The notes under the pieces are model-generated. The model made no database searches. It had not been told where the DNA came from and worked only from the letters and a program-made list of their open reading frames with translations. Source: Saccharopolyspora gloriosae (lineage in GTDB: Bacteria; Actinomycetota; Actinomycetes; Mycobacteriales; Pseudonocardiaceae). From it: DNA of 64,000 nt. Made by a program: the position numbers and the translations under genes. Each line of letters opens with the position of its first letter. Positions within the stretch are counted from its first letter, which is position 1. This document shows positions 43,338-52,315 of the stretch, piece by piece. The stretch spans positions 6,387,501 to 6,451,500 of the forward strand of contig NZ_JACHIV010000001.1 in the NCBI RefSeq assembly GCF_014203325.1, given 5' to 3'.

Positions 43338-44648
43338 ATGCCGCGACCAGGCTGGACGAACTGGGCGGGAACCGTCGCCCGCACCCCCGCGGGCACCGCG
43401 CGCCCTCGCGACCCGGCCGAGGCCGCCATCCAGCTGCGCGCCGCCGCCCGCGGTGGCCGCACCGTGCGACCGCTCGGCAGCGGGCACTCGTTCACCGGCG
43501 TCGGCGCCCCCGCCGACGGCGCGCTGGCCCTGGACCTGGCGCACTGGTCCGGCATCGAACGCGTCGACCCGCCCTGCGTCACGGTCCGCGCGGGCACCCC
43601 GCTGCACCGGCTCAACCGGGAGCTCGGCGAACTCGGGCTCGCGCTGCCCAACCTCGGCGACATCGACCGGCAGACCGTGGCAGGCGCGATCTCCACCGGC
43701 ACCCACGGCACCGGCGCCGAGCTCGGCGGGCTCGCCACCCAGGTCACCGAGCTGGAGCTGCTGCTCGCGGACGGCACCACGCGGCGCTGCTCGGAAACCC
43801 ACGACAAGCAGCTGTTCGACGCGGCCCGCGTGAGCCTCGGCGCGCTCGGCGTGCTGACCCGCGTGACCCTGCGCTGCGTGCCCGCGTTCCACCTCGTCGC
43901 CGACGAACGGCCGGAACCGCTCGACGACGTGCTGGCGCGGTTCGACGAGCTCGCCGACGGCAACGACCACTTCGAGTTCTACTGGTTCCCGCACAGCACC
44001 CGGACCCTGGTCAAGCGCAACAACCGGCTGCCCGCCGGGCAGGAACCGAGCCCGCTGAGCCCGCTGCGGGAGTTCTTCGAGTACGAGCTGATGGAGAACC
44101 GGGCGTTCGGCGCGCTGTGCCGCCTCGGCCGCGCCCGGCCCGAACTGGTCCGCCCGCTCAACCGGTTCTGTGCGGCGACCTGGTCCGCCCGGCACTACAG
44201 CGACCTGGGCCACCGGGTGTTCGTCACCCGGCGACGGGTGCGGTTCGCGGAGTCCGAGTACGCGGTGCCGCGCGCCGAGCTGCCCGCCGTGCTCGCGGAA
44301 CTGCGGGCGGCGGCCGAGCGGCTGGCCGACCCGGTGATGTTCCCGGTGGAGGTCCGGGTCGCCGCCGCCGACGACATCTGGCTGTCCACGGCGCACCGGC
44401 GCGCGTCCGCGTACATCGCGGTGCACCAGTTCACCGGGATGCCGCACCGCGCCTGGTTCGACGCCTTCTCGTCCATAGTGGACTCCGTCGGCGGCAGGCC
44501 GCACTGGGGCAAGATGCACCGGCTCACCGCCGACGAACTGCGCGAGCGCTACCCGCGATTCGACGACTTCCGCGCCATGCGGGCGGAACTCGACCCCGGC
44601 GGCCTGTTCGCCAACCCGTACCTGGACCGGGTCCTCGGGCCCGTGTGA
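43338..44648 (+). CDS. FAD-linked L-gulono-1,4-lactone oxidase/dehydrogenase-like protein
   Basis: A 436-residue flavoprotein of the VAO/aldonolactone oxidase group. The FAD domain has TVRPLGSGHSFTGVGAP, whose His is the position for covalent FAD attachment in relatives, then VTVRAGTPLHRLNREL and DRQTVAGAISTGTHGTGA. The C-terminal ALO domain ends with the characteristic HWGKMHRL and YPRFDDFRAMRAELDPGGLFANPYLDRVLG, matching M. tuberculosis Rv1771. ATG 43338 follows AGGAGG at 9 bases. It is divergent from the PLP enzyme. Mycobacterial relatives use L-gulonolactone with cytochrome c rather than oxygen; whether that applies here is unknown. Confidence 0.9.
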   Translation: MPRPGWTNWAGTVARTPAGTARPRDPAEAAIQLRAAARGGRTVRPLGSGHSFTGVGAPADGALALDLAHWSGIERVDPPCVTVRAGTPLHRLNRELGELGLALPNLGDIDRQTVAGAISTGTHGTGAELGGLATQVTELELLLADGTTRRCSETHDKQLFDAARVSLGALGVLTRVTLRCVPAFHLVADERPEPLDDVLARFDELADGNDHFEFYWFPHSTRTLVKRNNRLPAGQEPSPLSPLREFFEYELMENRAFGALCRLGRARPELVRPLNRFCAATWSARHYSDLGHRVFVTRRRVRFAESEYAVPRAELPAVLAELRAAAERLADPVMFPVEVRVAAADDIWLSTAHRRASAYIAVHQFTGMPHRAWFDAFSSIVDSVGGRPHWGKMHRLTADELRERYPRFDDFRAMRAELDPGGLFANPYLDRVLGPV

Positions 44649-44651
44649 GCG

Positions 44652-45308
44652 TCAGGCGACCGCCGCGCCGACCGCCTCGACGACCGGCGTCGGCCCGTTG
44701 ATCAAGGTGAGGGTGCGGCCCGCGGACTTCGGCTCGTCGAGCAGCGCCACCAGCACCGCGGCGACGTCGGCGCGGGTGATCTCGTCCCGGCGGGTCTGCT
44801 CGGCCAGTTCGACCCGGCCCGTCGGCCGGTCATCGGTGAGGACGCCGGGGCGCAGGATCGTCCACTCCAGGTCCCGGCCGCGCAGGTCCACTTCGGCGGC
44901 CCGCTTGGCGTCGAGGTACGCGCCGAACACCTCGCCCACGTCCGGCGGGTTCGGCGCGTCCAGGCCGATCGCGCTCACCTGCAGGAAGCGCCGCACCCCT
45001 GCCCGCTGCGCGGCGTCGGCGAGCAGCACCGAACCCGCGCGGTCCACGGTGTCCTTGCGCGCCACGCCGCTGCCGGGACCCGCGCCCGCGGCGAACACCA
45101 CGGCGTCGGCACCGGACAAGTGCTCGGCCACCCCGGCGGGGTCGGCGGATTCCAGGTCCAGCACCACCGGTTCCGCGCCGTCCGCGCGCAGGTCGTCGGC
45201 GTGCTCCGGATCGCGGATCAACCCGACCGCGGTGTCCCCGCGCTCGGCGAGCAACCGCCCGAGATGGCGCGCGATCTTCCCATGTCCTCCGGCTACCACG
45301 ACTCGCAT
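44652..45308 (-). CDS. NAD(P)-binding atypical SDR (NmrA-like)
   Basis: A 218-residue single-domain Rossmann protein. The cofactor loop is VVAGGHGKIARHLGRLLAERGD, and VVFAAGAGPGSG, FLQVSAIGLDAP and YLDAKRAAEVDLRGRDLEWTILRPGVLTD follow. YLDAK replaces the classical YxxxK, as in NmrA/YwnB-like proteins that sense redox or reduce isoalloxazines. ATG 45308 is the start. It converges on the gulonolactone oxidase gene with 3 bp between stops. Confidence 0.85.
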   Translation of the reverse strand: MRVVVAGGHGKIARHLGRLLAERGDTAVGLIRDPEHADDLRADGAEPVVLDLESADPAGVAEHLSGADAVVFAAGAGPGSGVARKDTVDRAGSVLLADAAQRAGVRRFLQVSAIGLDAPNPPDVGEVFGAYLDAKRAAEVDLRGRDLEWTILRPGVLTDDRPTGRVELAEQTRRDEITRADVAAVLVALLDEPKSAGRTLTLINGPTPVVEAVGAAVA

Positions 45309-45410
45309 GAACCCACCCTAGGCCCGGTGGCCGCCTGAACGCTCCCACCAGGCGGCCACCGAGCCGGCTCCCGCCGCGGCCGACCGCGTCGGCGCCGCGA
45401 CCGCGCTGCC

Positions 45411-45487
45411 GGGATCGGCTTCGCGGCGGGCTCGCCGGGGTCGGTTGCGCGACGGGCTAGCCGGGTCAGCTCCGCGACGGGGCGGGC
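45411..45487. repeat. Three degenerate tandem 26-bp repeats at a gene 3' end
   Basis: Units start at 45411, 45437 and 45463, all of the form GGG(A/G)TC-G-(3)-CGCG(A/G)CGGGC-(4). The third unit contains the stop codon (45466-45468) of the next gene, an arrangement like the tandem repeat at 13890-13961. Confidence 0.6.
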
Positions 45488-46095
45488 GCTTCCGCCGCGA
45501 GCAACTGCTGGTAGACGACCTCGTTCACCCAGCGGGACACCGCGGTGTGCTCGATCGGCGGCGCGTCCGCGAAGGAACGGCCTTCGAGCTCCACCTGCAC
45601 GTCGTCCGCCTCCGCGCTGAGCACCGCGACGCCGAACTGCCGCGCCCGGATCAGGCAGGTGGACATGAAGTCCTTCGCGAGCGTGACGCTCTTCGGCACG
45701 ATGATCGCGGTGCTGGTGAACCGGGCGAACGGCACCGCCGCGGTCAGCGCGGTCCGCCAGTGCCGGGCGGGAGCGAGCATGCCGACGAGGTGCGCGCTCG
45801 GCGGCGGCACCCGCCCGTCCATCTCGGGCCACACCCACGTGGAGATCTCAGCGCGGTCCAGCACCGGCTCGCTGCCGAAGCACAGCCGCTCGGCGTGCGC
45901 GTCCGGGACGAGCTCCGCCACCGGCACCACGTGCCTGCCGAGCATCTTGACCGGCGGCAGCACGGTTCCCGACCAGCCGAGGGCGTCCGCCGACAGCGCG
46001 GTGAGCCTGCCGATGGAGGCCGGTAAATCGAGCGGAGATCGTGCGTGGGTAGAGCTGATCCGGACCTCGTTGTCGACCGTGGCACGTCCCGGCAT
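45466..46095 (-). CDS. Unrecognised conserved-looking soluble protein
   Basis: A 209-residue protein (MPGRATVDNEVRISSTHARSPLDLPASIGRLTALSADALGW...). No signal peptide or membrane helix; alternating strands and helices, with VVPVAELVPDAHAERLCFGSEPVLDRAEISTWVWPEMDGRVPPPSAHLVGML in the middle and a polar end. The reading frame has GC-rich third positions, so it is a real gene, but I know no family or motif. The ORF extends to 46161; ATG 46095 gives a cleaner N-terminus. It lies 157 bp upstream of the SDR gene on the same strand. Confidence 0.68.
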   Translation of the reverse strand: MPGRATVDNEVRISSTHARSPLDLPASIGRLTALSADALGWSGTVLPPVKMLGRHVVPVAELVPDAHAERLCFGSEPVLDRAEISTWVWPEMDGRVPPPSAHLVGMLAPARHWRTALTAAVPFARFTSTAIIVPKSVTLAKDFMSTCLIRARQFGVAVLSAEADDVQVELEGRSFADAPPIEHTAVSRWVNEVVYQQLLAAEAPAPSRS

Positions 46096-46350
46096 TCCGG
46101 TCACGGCTCCCCGCCTCCCTCGATGCACTGGCTGCAACAAAAAGCGCTCAACGCCCGGCATTCGTTCTTCCCAGGCAGTCCGACTAAAACAGGTCGGGAG
46201 CGATTCCTCTGCGCTGACGCGGTGGTCCTGCGACCGGCGGCGGCGAGCGGTCGGTGACCGGTCGGTGAGCGGTTGGACGACTTCAGCCCGGCGGTGCGGC
46301 CAATCAGGTGACGCTCAGAAGGGGATGGTTCCGGGGTTCGCGAGCGCGGC

Positions 46351-47133
46351 TCATCCCGCGTCGGATCGCGCGAGATCGTGCTCGGCCAACCGCCTGCGGA
46401 TCGCCTCCGCCGCCGGCAGCAACGGCTTGACCAGCTTGGAATGCTCCGCCCGGACGCTGCGGGCGACCAGGCCGAGCGCCGCGACGACCGTTCCGGTGCC
46501 GTCCCGCACCGGAACCGCCACGGAACAATTACCGAGCGTCATCTCTTCGGACGTTCGCGCGAACCCCCGGCTGCGCACCGCCTGCAATTCGCGGGCCAGC
46601 CTGCCGGGTTCGGTGATCGTGTAGGGCGTGTGCCGGGACAGCCCGCGCTCGCAGTACTCCTGCACGACCTGCGCCGGGGCGTGCGCGAGCAGCACCCGGC
46701 CCACTCCGGTCGGATGCAGCGGCAACCGGCCACCCGTTCGGGAAACGATCGGTACCGAACGAGGGACGGTCAGCTTCTCCACGTACACGGCATCCCAGTG
46801 ATCCCGCACCGCAAGATGCACGTTCTCCCGCGTGTTCTCGCACAACTCCTGCATGAACGGCAGCGCCGCCTCCCGCAGCGCCGTGTGCGCCGGGGCGAGC
46901 AGCCCGATCTCCCACAACCGCAGGCCGATCGCGTAGCGCCCGTCGTCGTCGCGGTGCAGCGCTCCCCACGCCTCCAGCTCGCCCACGAGGCGGTGCGCGG
47001 TCGCCAGCGGAATCGCGGCGCGGCGCGCGATCGCGGTCAGCGTGAGCCTCGTGTGGTCGACGTCGAACGCGGTGAGCACGCTCAACGCCCGCCCCGTCAC
47101 CGATCGCCCGGAATCCCGGCTGTTGCCCGCCAT
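46351..47133 (-). CDS. IclR-family transcriptional regulator
   Basis: A 260-residue regulator. The winged HTH (SVTGRALSVLTAFDVDHTRLTLTAIARRAAIPLATAHRLVGELEAWGAL) is followed by the IclR effector domain with MQELCENTRENVHLAVRDH, SRTGGRLPLHPTGVGRVLLAHAP and GNCSVAVPVRDGTGTVVAALGL. GGGAGG lies 5 bases before ATG 47133. The enol-lactonase gene is next upstream on the same strand; PcaR/PobR-type IclR proteins often control beta-ketoadipate genes, so it may act on that gene, perhaps with 3-oxoadipate as effector (inference). Confidence 0.92.
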   Translation of the reverse strand: MAGNSRDSGRSVTGRALSVLTAFDVDHTRLTLTAIARRAAIPLATAHRLVGELEAWGALHRDDDGRYAIGLRLWEIGLLAPAHTALREAALPFMQELCENTRENVHLAVRDHWDAVYVEKLTVPRSVPIVSRTGGRLPLHPTGVGRVLLAHAPAQVVQEYCERGLSRHTPYTITEPGRLARELQAVRSRGFARTSEEMTLGNCSVAVPVRDGTGTVVAALGLVARSVRAEHSKLVKPLLPAAEAIRRRLAEHDLARSDAG

Positions 47134-47294
47134 CACGACCTCCCGGCCGGCTGCCCCTGCGGCCTACCCGGGACCGCACCGTCCGGGCCCAGCCCAGCAC
47201 AGTCCCGCTCCCCCGCCAAGGGCCGAGCGCCGGAGCGGCCCCGCGGGCACCGGTCTCCGATCCGCGTCGGGCGGCGCCCGCCGTTCCCCGGCCG

Positions 47295-48083
47295 CTACCG
47301 GGACCACGTCGAACGGTCGGCGAGCAGCAGGGCGTTCACCTCCGCCGCGCGTTCCACGTTGGCGAGGTGCGCTGCGTGGTCGACGACCTCCAGCCGGGCG
47401 TTGCCGCCGATGCCGTCAGCGATGGCGGCGCCGTGCTCCGGCGGGGTGGCCGGGTCCTCCGCCCCGGAGATCACCAGCGTCGGCGCGCTGATCGACGACA
47501 GCGCCCCGCGCAGGTCCGCGTGCGCGAGGACCTCGCAGCACCAGGCGTAGGCCTCGTCGTCGGTGCCCGCGATCATCGCCGCGTAGCTCGCGACCTCCTC
47601 CGCGTGGCGCTCCCGGAAGTACGGGGTGAACCAGCGCTCGACGGTCGGCGCCACCAGTTCGTTCGTGCCGTTCTCCCGGGCCGCCCGCGCCCGGTCGAGC
47701 TCCGCGTCCCGCCGGTCCAGCCAGGCCGAGGTGCCGCACACGGTCAGCGCGTCGATCCGCTCCGGGGCGTGCGCGCCGAGCCACAACCCGATCACGCCGC
47801 CCAGCGAGGCTCCCGCGAACGAGGCCGACGACACCTCCAGGTGGTCCAGCAGCGCCAGCACGTCGCCCGCCAGGTCCTGCACCGAGTACGGCCCCGGCAG
47901 CACCGGCGATCCGCCGTGGCCGCGCTGGTCGTAGCGCACGACCAGGTAGTGCTCGGTGAGCGCCGCCAGCTGCGGCCGCCACATCTCGGCCGTGCCGCCG
48001 AGCGCGTTCGACAGCACGAGCACCGGCGCGTCCCGGTCACCGTCCACCAGCCGGTTCAGGCCCAGTTCCTCCCAGGTGGTCAC
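47295..48083 (-). CDS. pcaD: 3-Oxoadipate enol-lactonase-like alpha/beta hydrolase
   Basis: A 262-residue hydrolase. Nucleophile elbow GASLGG (Ser) near residue 92, acid Asp in ISGAEDPATPP, and His in VVDHAAHLANVE complete the triad. The N-terminus (LNRLVDGDRDAPVLVLSNALGGTAEMWRPQLAAL) and VRYDQRGHGGSPVLPGPYS match PcaD, which opens 3-oxoadipate enol-lactone in the beta-ketoadipate path. GTG 48083 has GGAAGGAGG upstream. No other pca genes are present in the window, so another lactone or ester substrate remains possible. Confidence 0.82.
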   Translation of the reverse strand: MTTWEELGLNRLVDGDRDAPVLVLSNALGGTAEMWRPQLAALTEHYLVVRYDQRGHGGSPVLPGPYSVQDLAGDVLALLDHLEVSSASFAGASLGGVIGLWLGAHAPERIDALTVCGTSAWLDRRDAELDRARAARENGTNELVAPTVERWFTPYFRERHAEEVASYAAMIAGTDDEAYAWCCEVLAHADLRGALSSISAPTLVISGAEDPATPPEHGAAIADGIGGNARLEVVDHAAHLANVERAAEVNALLLADRSTWSR

Positions 48084-48246
48084 GAGGCCCCTCCTTCCGC
48101 CGCCGCGGGGCTCGGGGTTCCCCGCTCCGGGCGGATCCACGCCGCCGATCACTATCCGAGACGGGCCGGTTCACTCCACCGATACCTATTGATCCTTCAA
48201 CGTCCCGATTAGCGTGGCCCGCACCGCGAGCGGCAGGGGAGGCACG

Positions 48247-48480
48247 ATGCGGGAAACGGTGTATTGGCTGGTAGGACCAGGTGCGAAGGTCCGGCACGCG
48301 GTGGAGTTCGCCCCCGGCACCTTCCCCGGCGGGCAGCTGCTGCCGACCGTCTGCCACCGCTGGATCAAGGTGCCGTTCGCCGGCCGCGGCGCGGCCATCG
48401 ACGCGATCACCGACCGCTGCCACGACTGCACCGACTCGGTCCGCCCCCACCAGCCCTGCGAAGTCACCTGGAACGCGTGA
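48247..48480 (+). CDS. Small Cys/His protein of unknown function
   Basis: A 77-residue protein (MRETVYWLVGPGAKVRHAVEFAPGTFPGG...). The second half holds TVCHRWIKV and DRCHDCTDSVRPHQPCEV, giving C-H, C-H-x-C and C positions suitable for one zinc site. ATG 48247 has GGGGAGG in good position; the longer GTG start is less likely. Divergent from pcaD. No family is recognised. Confidence 0.62.
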   Translation: MRETVYWLVGPGAKVRHAVEFAPGTFPGGQLLPTVCHRWIKVPFAGRGAAIDAITDRCHDCTDSVRPHQPCEVTWNA

Positions 48481-48787
48481 CGCGGACGGCGACCTGTCAG
48501 CAACGCCACACCACTCCGGCTCGGTCACCGACCTGCGGTGCAGGAGGCCCCGGTGCGGGCTTTCGTCCCAGTCGACGCCGCCGATCGGCCCAGCTCGACG
48601 ATCGGCCGTCTCCCGGGCCGCGGCGCGCCACGCCCGGCCGCGCGAACTTCGCTCTCCGCGAACCATGACGAGCCCCACCGCGAAGATCGGACATTCGCCG
48701 CGAACCGGCGTTCCACCGCCCGAGCGAGCGGCGATGCCCCGGACATGACGAAGGGCCCCACCGGATTCCGGTGGGGCCCTTCGGGAG
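48481..48787. other. Intergenic region between a small gene and tRNA-Leu
   Basis: I support no gene in these 307 bp; short ORFs on both strands look accidental. The right part contains the tRNA-Leu terminator (48750-48782). The left part has only weak GC-rich stems. Confidence 0.5.
48750..48782 (-). terminator. Intrinsic terminator after tRNA-Leu
   Basis: GAAGGGCCCCACCGG (48750-48764) and CCGGTGGGGCCCTTC (48768-48782) form a perfect 15-bp stem with a 3-base loop, just past the 3' end of the minus-strand tRNA. Confidence 0.9.
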
Positions 48788-48870
48788 TGGGCGAGGAGGG
48801 AGTTGAACCCTCACGTCCTTACGGACACACGGACCTGAACCGTGCGCGTCTGCCATTCCGCCACTCGCCC
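48788..48870 (-). tRNA. tRNA-Leu (anticodon CAG)
   Basis: On the minus strand the acceptor GGGCGAG pairs with CTCGCCC. The anticodon stem GCACGG/CCGTGT has loop TTCAGGT (anticodon CAG, complement at 48835-48837). A long variable arm and the T arm AGGGTTCAACTCCCT complete a class II tRNA; discriminator A, no encoded CCA. M. tuberculosis also has a tRNA-Leu gene next to fhaA, so the position is conserved. Confidence 0.97.
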
Positions 48871-49091
48871 GTGGCTGATCAAAGCGTATCTTGCCCTGCT
48901 CCGACCGTCTGCACCGGGGGTCCGTTCCACCTGGCTGGTGTTCCGCGCCCCGTCGTGCTGGCTGGGAAAGATTAGCACCCGCCGACAGGCCTCCCGCGGC
49001 GGGGGTGGCACGAGTTGGGAACTGGTCGGTGTCCCGCCCCGTCGGCCCAGATACGATGGGCGTCGGAGTCGTACGCGTGGAGGGGATCGTC

Positions 49092-50393
49092 GTGGGCCTC
49101 GTGCAGCGCTTCGAGCGCAAGCTCGAAGGCATGGTCGGCAATGGCTTCGCGCGTGTGTTCGGCGGGAAGGTGGTTCCGCAAGAGGTCGCGCAGGACTTGC
49201 AGCGTGAGGCTGAAGTCCAGCTGCGCGAGCTCGCGGGGGGCCGGCTACTGGCGTGCAACCACTACGTTGTGCTCCTGAGCCCGTCCGATCACGAGCGGCT
49301 CACAGGTGATGAGGCCCGGGTGACCGACCTCCTCACCGACTGCGTTCAGGAGCACCTCACCGAGCAGGGGTGGGACACATATGGTGACGTCGTAGTCTCC
49401 CTGGAGCGCTCTGAGACGCTGCACACGGGACAGTTTCGTATCAAGTCGTCCGTCGACCCCGACATCAACCGACGGACGGCAACACCTCGTACCGCAGGAG
49501 ACCGACCCATGAGCCAGCCACCGGGCCACTATCCCCAGGGAGATCCGTACGGCCAGCAGCAAGGGCAGTACGGCTACGACCAGGGCTACGGCCAAGGCCA
49601 GTACGGGCAGGACCCCAACTACGGCTACGGCCAGCAGCCCGGTTACGACCAGGGTTACGGCCAGCAGCAGCCGGGCTACGGCCAGCAGCCGCCGCAGCCG
49701 GGCTACGACCAGGGCTACGGCCAGCAGCCGGGTTACGGCCAGCAGCCCGGTTACGACCAGGGTTACGGCCAGCCGCCGCAGCCCGGTTACGACCAGGGCT
49801 ACGGCCAGCCGCCGCAGCCGGGTTACGGCCAGCCGCAGCAGCCCGGTGGGGGCTACCCGCCGAGCACGCCCGGCGGCTTCCCGCAGCAGCCCGGCTACGA
49901 CCAGGGCTACGGCCAGCCGCAGGGTTACGACCCCGGTTACGGCCAGCAGCCCGGTTACGACCAGGGCCAGGGCTATGGCCAGCAGCAGCCCGGTTTCGAC
50001 CAGGGCTATGCTCAGCCGCCGCAGCCGGGATTCGATCAGGGCTTCGGTCAGCCCGGCGGGGCCTACCCGCCGAGCGCTCCGGGCGGATATCCGGACGCAC
50101 GCCAGCAGACGGCGATGCTCCAGCTCGACGACGGGTCCAACCGGTCGTACACGCTGCAGCACGGTTCGAACGTGATCGGTCGCGGTCAGGAAGGCCAGTT
50201 CCGGCTTCCCGACACCGGTGTGTCCCGCAAGCACATCGAGATCACCTGGGACGGCATGTCGGCGATGCTGGCGGATCTCGGTTCGACGAACGGCACCACG
50301 GTCAACGGCACTCCGGTGCAGACTTGGCAGCTGGCGGATGGCGACGTGATCCGTGTCGGCCATTCGTCGTTGGTGTTCCGCAGCCAGGGCTGA
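49092..50393 (+). CDS. fhaA: FHA-domain protein FhaA
   Basis: A 433-residue scaffold that binds phosphothreonine on kinase substrates and takes part in peptidoglycan control. Residues 1-115 ([35 protein letters not shown]...) form the FhaA N-terminal domain (DUF3662). Residues 145-330 are a long Gly/Tyr/Gln/Pro repeat linker. The C-terminal FHA domain (about 340-433) has [25 protein letters not shown] and [14 protein letters not shown], with the GR, SRKH and NG signature residues. GTG 49092 follows GGAGG. It is the first gene of the fhaA-fhaB-pstP-rodA-pbpA-pknA-pknB run, downstream of a -10-like TACGAT (about 49052). Confidence 0.95.
   Translation: MGLVQRFERKLEGMVGNGFARVFGGKVVPQEVAQDLQREAEVQLRELAGGRLLACNHYVVLLSPSDHERLTGDEARVTDLLTDCVQEHLTEQGWDTYGDVVVSLERSETLHTGQFRIKSSVDPDINRRTATPRTAGDRPMSQPPGHYPQGDPYGQQQGQYGYDQGYGQGQYGQDPNYGYGQQPGYDQGYGQQQPGYGQQPPQPGYDQGYGQQPGYGQQPGYDQGYGQPPQPGYDQGYGQPPQPGYGQPQQPGGGYPPSTPGGFPQQPGYDQGYGQPQGYDPGYGQQPGYDQGQGYGQQQPGFDQGYAQPPQPGFDQGFGQPGGAYPPSAPGGYPDARQQTAMLQLDDGSNRSYTLQHGSNVIGRGQEGQFRLPDTGVSRKHIEITWDGMSAMLADLGSTNGTTVNGTPVQTWQLADGDVIRVGHSSLVFRSQG
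49560..50080 (+). repeat. Tandem (QGYGQ/PGYDQ) coding repeats in fhaA
   Basis: Roughly 20 imperfect copies of a 15-27-bp unit encoding [14 protein letters not shown]-type sequence. The [10 protein letters not shown] core is repeated almost exactly, so the tract is likely variable in length between strains. It is a disordered Tyr/Gln/Gly linker. Confidence 0.9.
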
Positions 50394-50432
50394 GCCCCGG
50401 CTCACAAGACGGAGTAGGAGCGTTCACAACAA

Positions 50433-50897
50433 GTGCCAGAGCTGGTGATTCAGCTGACCAGAGCAGGGTTCCTCGCCCTGCTCTGGTTGTTCGTGCTGGC
50501 CGCGCTTCGCGTGGTTCGTTCCGATCTGTATTCCGCCTCCGGCATGCGGGTGTCGATGCCGGGGGCGGGTAAGACGTCGAGCAAGCAGGCCCGCGGCAAG
50601 AGCAAGGCGCCACGCCAGATGGTCGTGACGCACGGTCCCCTCGCGGGCACCCGCATTTCGCTCGAAGGTCGGCCGATCATGATCGGCCGAGCCGACGACT
50701 CCACGTTGGTGCTGGACGACGACTTCGCGTCGACCCGGCACGCACGGTTGTCGCTCCGCGGCACCGACTGGTACGTGGAGGATCTAGGCTCCACTAACGG
50801 CACATACCTCGATCGGGCGAAGGTCACGGGAGCCACCAAGGTCCCGCTCGGCGTTCCGATCAAAATCGGCAAGACGGTGATCGAGCTGCGCTCATGA
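50433..50897 (+). CDS. fhaB: FHA-domain membrane protein FhaB (FipA)
   Basis: A 154-residue protein. One N-terminal membrane helix (FLALLWLFVLAALRVV, residues 11-26) and a short linker precede an FHA domain with GRPIMIGRADDSTLVLDDDFASTRHARLSLRG and [13 protein letters not shown]. In mycobacteria this protein links PknA/PknB signalling to FtsZ and FtsQ at the septum. GTG 50433 starts just before the helix. It ends in an ATGA overlap with pstP. Confidence 0.94.
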   Translation: MPELVIQLTRAGFLALLWLFVLAALRVVRSDLYSASGMRVSMPGAGKTSSKQARGKSKAPRQMVVTHGPLAGTRISLEGRPIMIGRADDSTLVLDDDFASTRHARLSLRGTDWYVEDLGSTNGTYLDRAKVTGATKVPLGVPIKIGKTVIELRS

Positions 50898-52315
50898 CCC
50901 TCGTCCTTCACTACGCTGCCCGCAGCGACCGCGGCCTGGTGCGCTCGAACAACCAGGACTCGGTCTACGCCGGCCCACGACTTCTCGCCCTCGCGGACGG
51001 CATGGGAGGCCATGCCGCCGGTGAGGTCGCCAGCAAGGTCGTCATCGCGGCGCTGGCGCCGCTCGACGACGACGAACCCGGTGACGACCTGCTCGGGCAC
51101 CTGCGTCAAGCAGTGCTGTCCGGAAACGGTGCGATCTCCGAGCTCGTATCCCAGGACCCCGACCTCGACGGTATGGGGACGACGCTGACCGCGGTCTTGT
51201 TCGCGGGCAGCAAGCTGGGGCTGGTGCACATCGGTGACTCGCGCGCCTACATGGTCCGCGACGGCGAGCTTTCCCAGATAACCCACGACGACACCTTCGT
51301 CCAATCGCTGATCGACGAAGGTCGGATCACCGAGGAGGAGGCCGCCAACCATCCGCAGCGCTCACTGCTGCTGAAGGCGTTGACCGGCCATGAGGTCGAG
51401 CCCAGCCTCGCGGTGCGCGAGGCGCGGGCGGGCGACCGCTACCTGCTCTGCTCCGACGGCCTGACGGGCCCGGTCAGCGAGGAGACGATGGCCGACGCGC
51501 TGCGGATCCCCGATCCGCAGGCCTGCGCCGACCGCATGATCGAGATGGCGTTGCGCGGCGGTGGGCCGGACAACGTCACCGTGATCATCGCGGACGTCGT
51601 GGACGTCGAATTCGGCGAGGACGCTCCGATCGTCGGGGGCGCCGCGGGAAACGGAGAGGAGGACCCGCAGCCCGACTCTTCGGCGGCCCGCGCGAGCGCG
51701 GCCACCATGCCGAAGCCTCAACAGCAGCGGTACGACACAGCCCCCCCTCCTGACCGGGGCACGCACCGGCGAGGCTGGCTGCGTGCACTCTTCGTCCTAG
51801 CCGGTGTGCTCATCGTGCTCGTGGGAGCGGGCTTGGTGGGCCGCTGGTGGCTGCTCCAGCAGTACTACATCGGGGTCAACGACGCCGATGACGTCGTGAT
51901 CTTCCAAGGCCTCCAGGGCAGCGTCGTCGGTGTGTCGCTGCGCTGGCAGGTCGAGGACTCCTGCCCGCAGGGATCCGCACCGGACTGCCAGCCGATCGGC
52001 ATCAACGATCTGCAGGAGGCCCGGCGGACCGATGTGCGCAGCGGGATCACCGACGTCAACGGGCTGGACTCCGCGCGCGACGCGATGCGGCGGCTGCGGA
52101 TGACCGCGCTGCTGCCGCAGTGCGAAGAGCCGGAGCCGACCCCGCCGGCGAACACTCCCCCGCACGACCAGAACCCGCCGGCGAACACGCCGCCGCCGGG
52201 GCAGACCTCGGTTCCGGGTGAACCGCCCGCACCGGGCGCTCCCCCGTCGCCGACCGACACTCCGCTCGCGTCGGCGGAGCAGACACCCGGTGTCACTTGC
52301 CGGACGGTGAGCTGA
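50894..52315 (+). CDS. pstP: Membrane-anchored PP2C-type Ser/Thr phosphatase PstP
   Basis: A 473-residue phosphatase that reverses PknA/PknB phosphorylation. The PP2C domain (1-235) shows metal-binding RSNNQDS, ALADGMGGHAAGE, GTTLTAVLFAGSKLGLVHIGDSRAY, and LLCSDGLT plus GGPDNVTVIIADV. After a linker, one membrane helix (ALFVLAGVLIVLVGAGLVGRWWL, about 295-317) leads to an extracytoplasmic domain of about 100 residues and a Pro-rich end. Shares a TGATG junction with rodA. Confidence 0.95.
   Translation: MTLVLHYAARSDRGLVRSNNQDSVYAGPRLLALADGMGGHAAGEVASKVVIAALAPLDDDEPGDDLLGHLRQAVLSGNGAISELVSQDPDLDGMGTTLTAVLFAGSKLGLVHIGDSRAYMVRDGELSQITHDDTFVQSLIDEGRITEEEAANHPQRSLLLKALTGHEVEPSLAVREARAGDRYLLCSDGLTGPVSEETMADALRIPDPQACADRMIEMALRGGGPDNVTVIIADVVDVEFGEDAPIVGGAAGNGEEDPQPDSSAARASAATMPKPQQQRYDTAPPPDRGTHRRGWLRALFVLAGVLIVLVGAGLVGRWWLLQQYYIGVNDADDVVIFQGLQGSVVGVSLRWQVEDSCPQGSAPDCQPIGINDLQEARRTDVRSGITDVNGLDSARDAMRRLRMTALLPQCEEPEPTPPANTPPHDQNPPANTPPPGQTSVPGEPPAPGAPPSPTDTPLASAEQTPGVTCRTVS

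Noticed and set aside
42674-44701. Plus-strand ORF of 675 codons spanning two genes
   Set aside because: It runs antisense through the PLP enzyme and out of frame through the flavoprotein; no motif and shadow-like composition.
48525-48761. Small minus-strand ORF between the Cys/His gene and tRNA-Leu
   Set aside because: It begins inside the tRNA terminator hairpin, has no ribosome site and no recognisable pattern.
49560-50080. CRISPR-like array
   Set aside because: The regular repeats are codons of the FhaA Gly/Tyr/Gln linker; there are no unique spacers of constant length and no cas genes.
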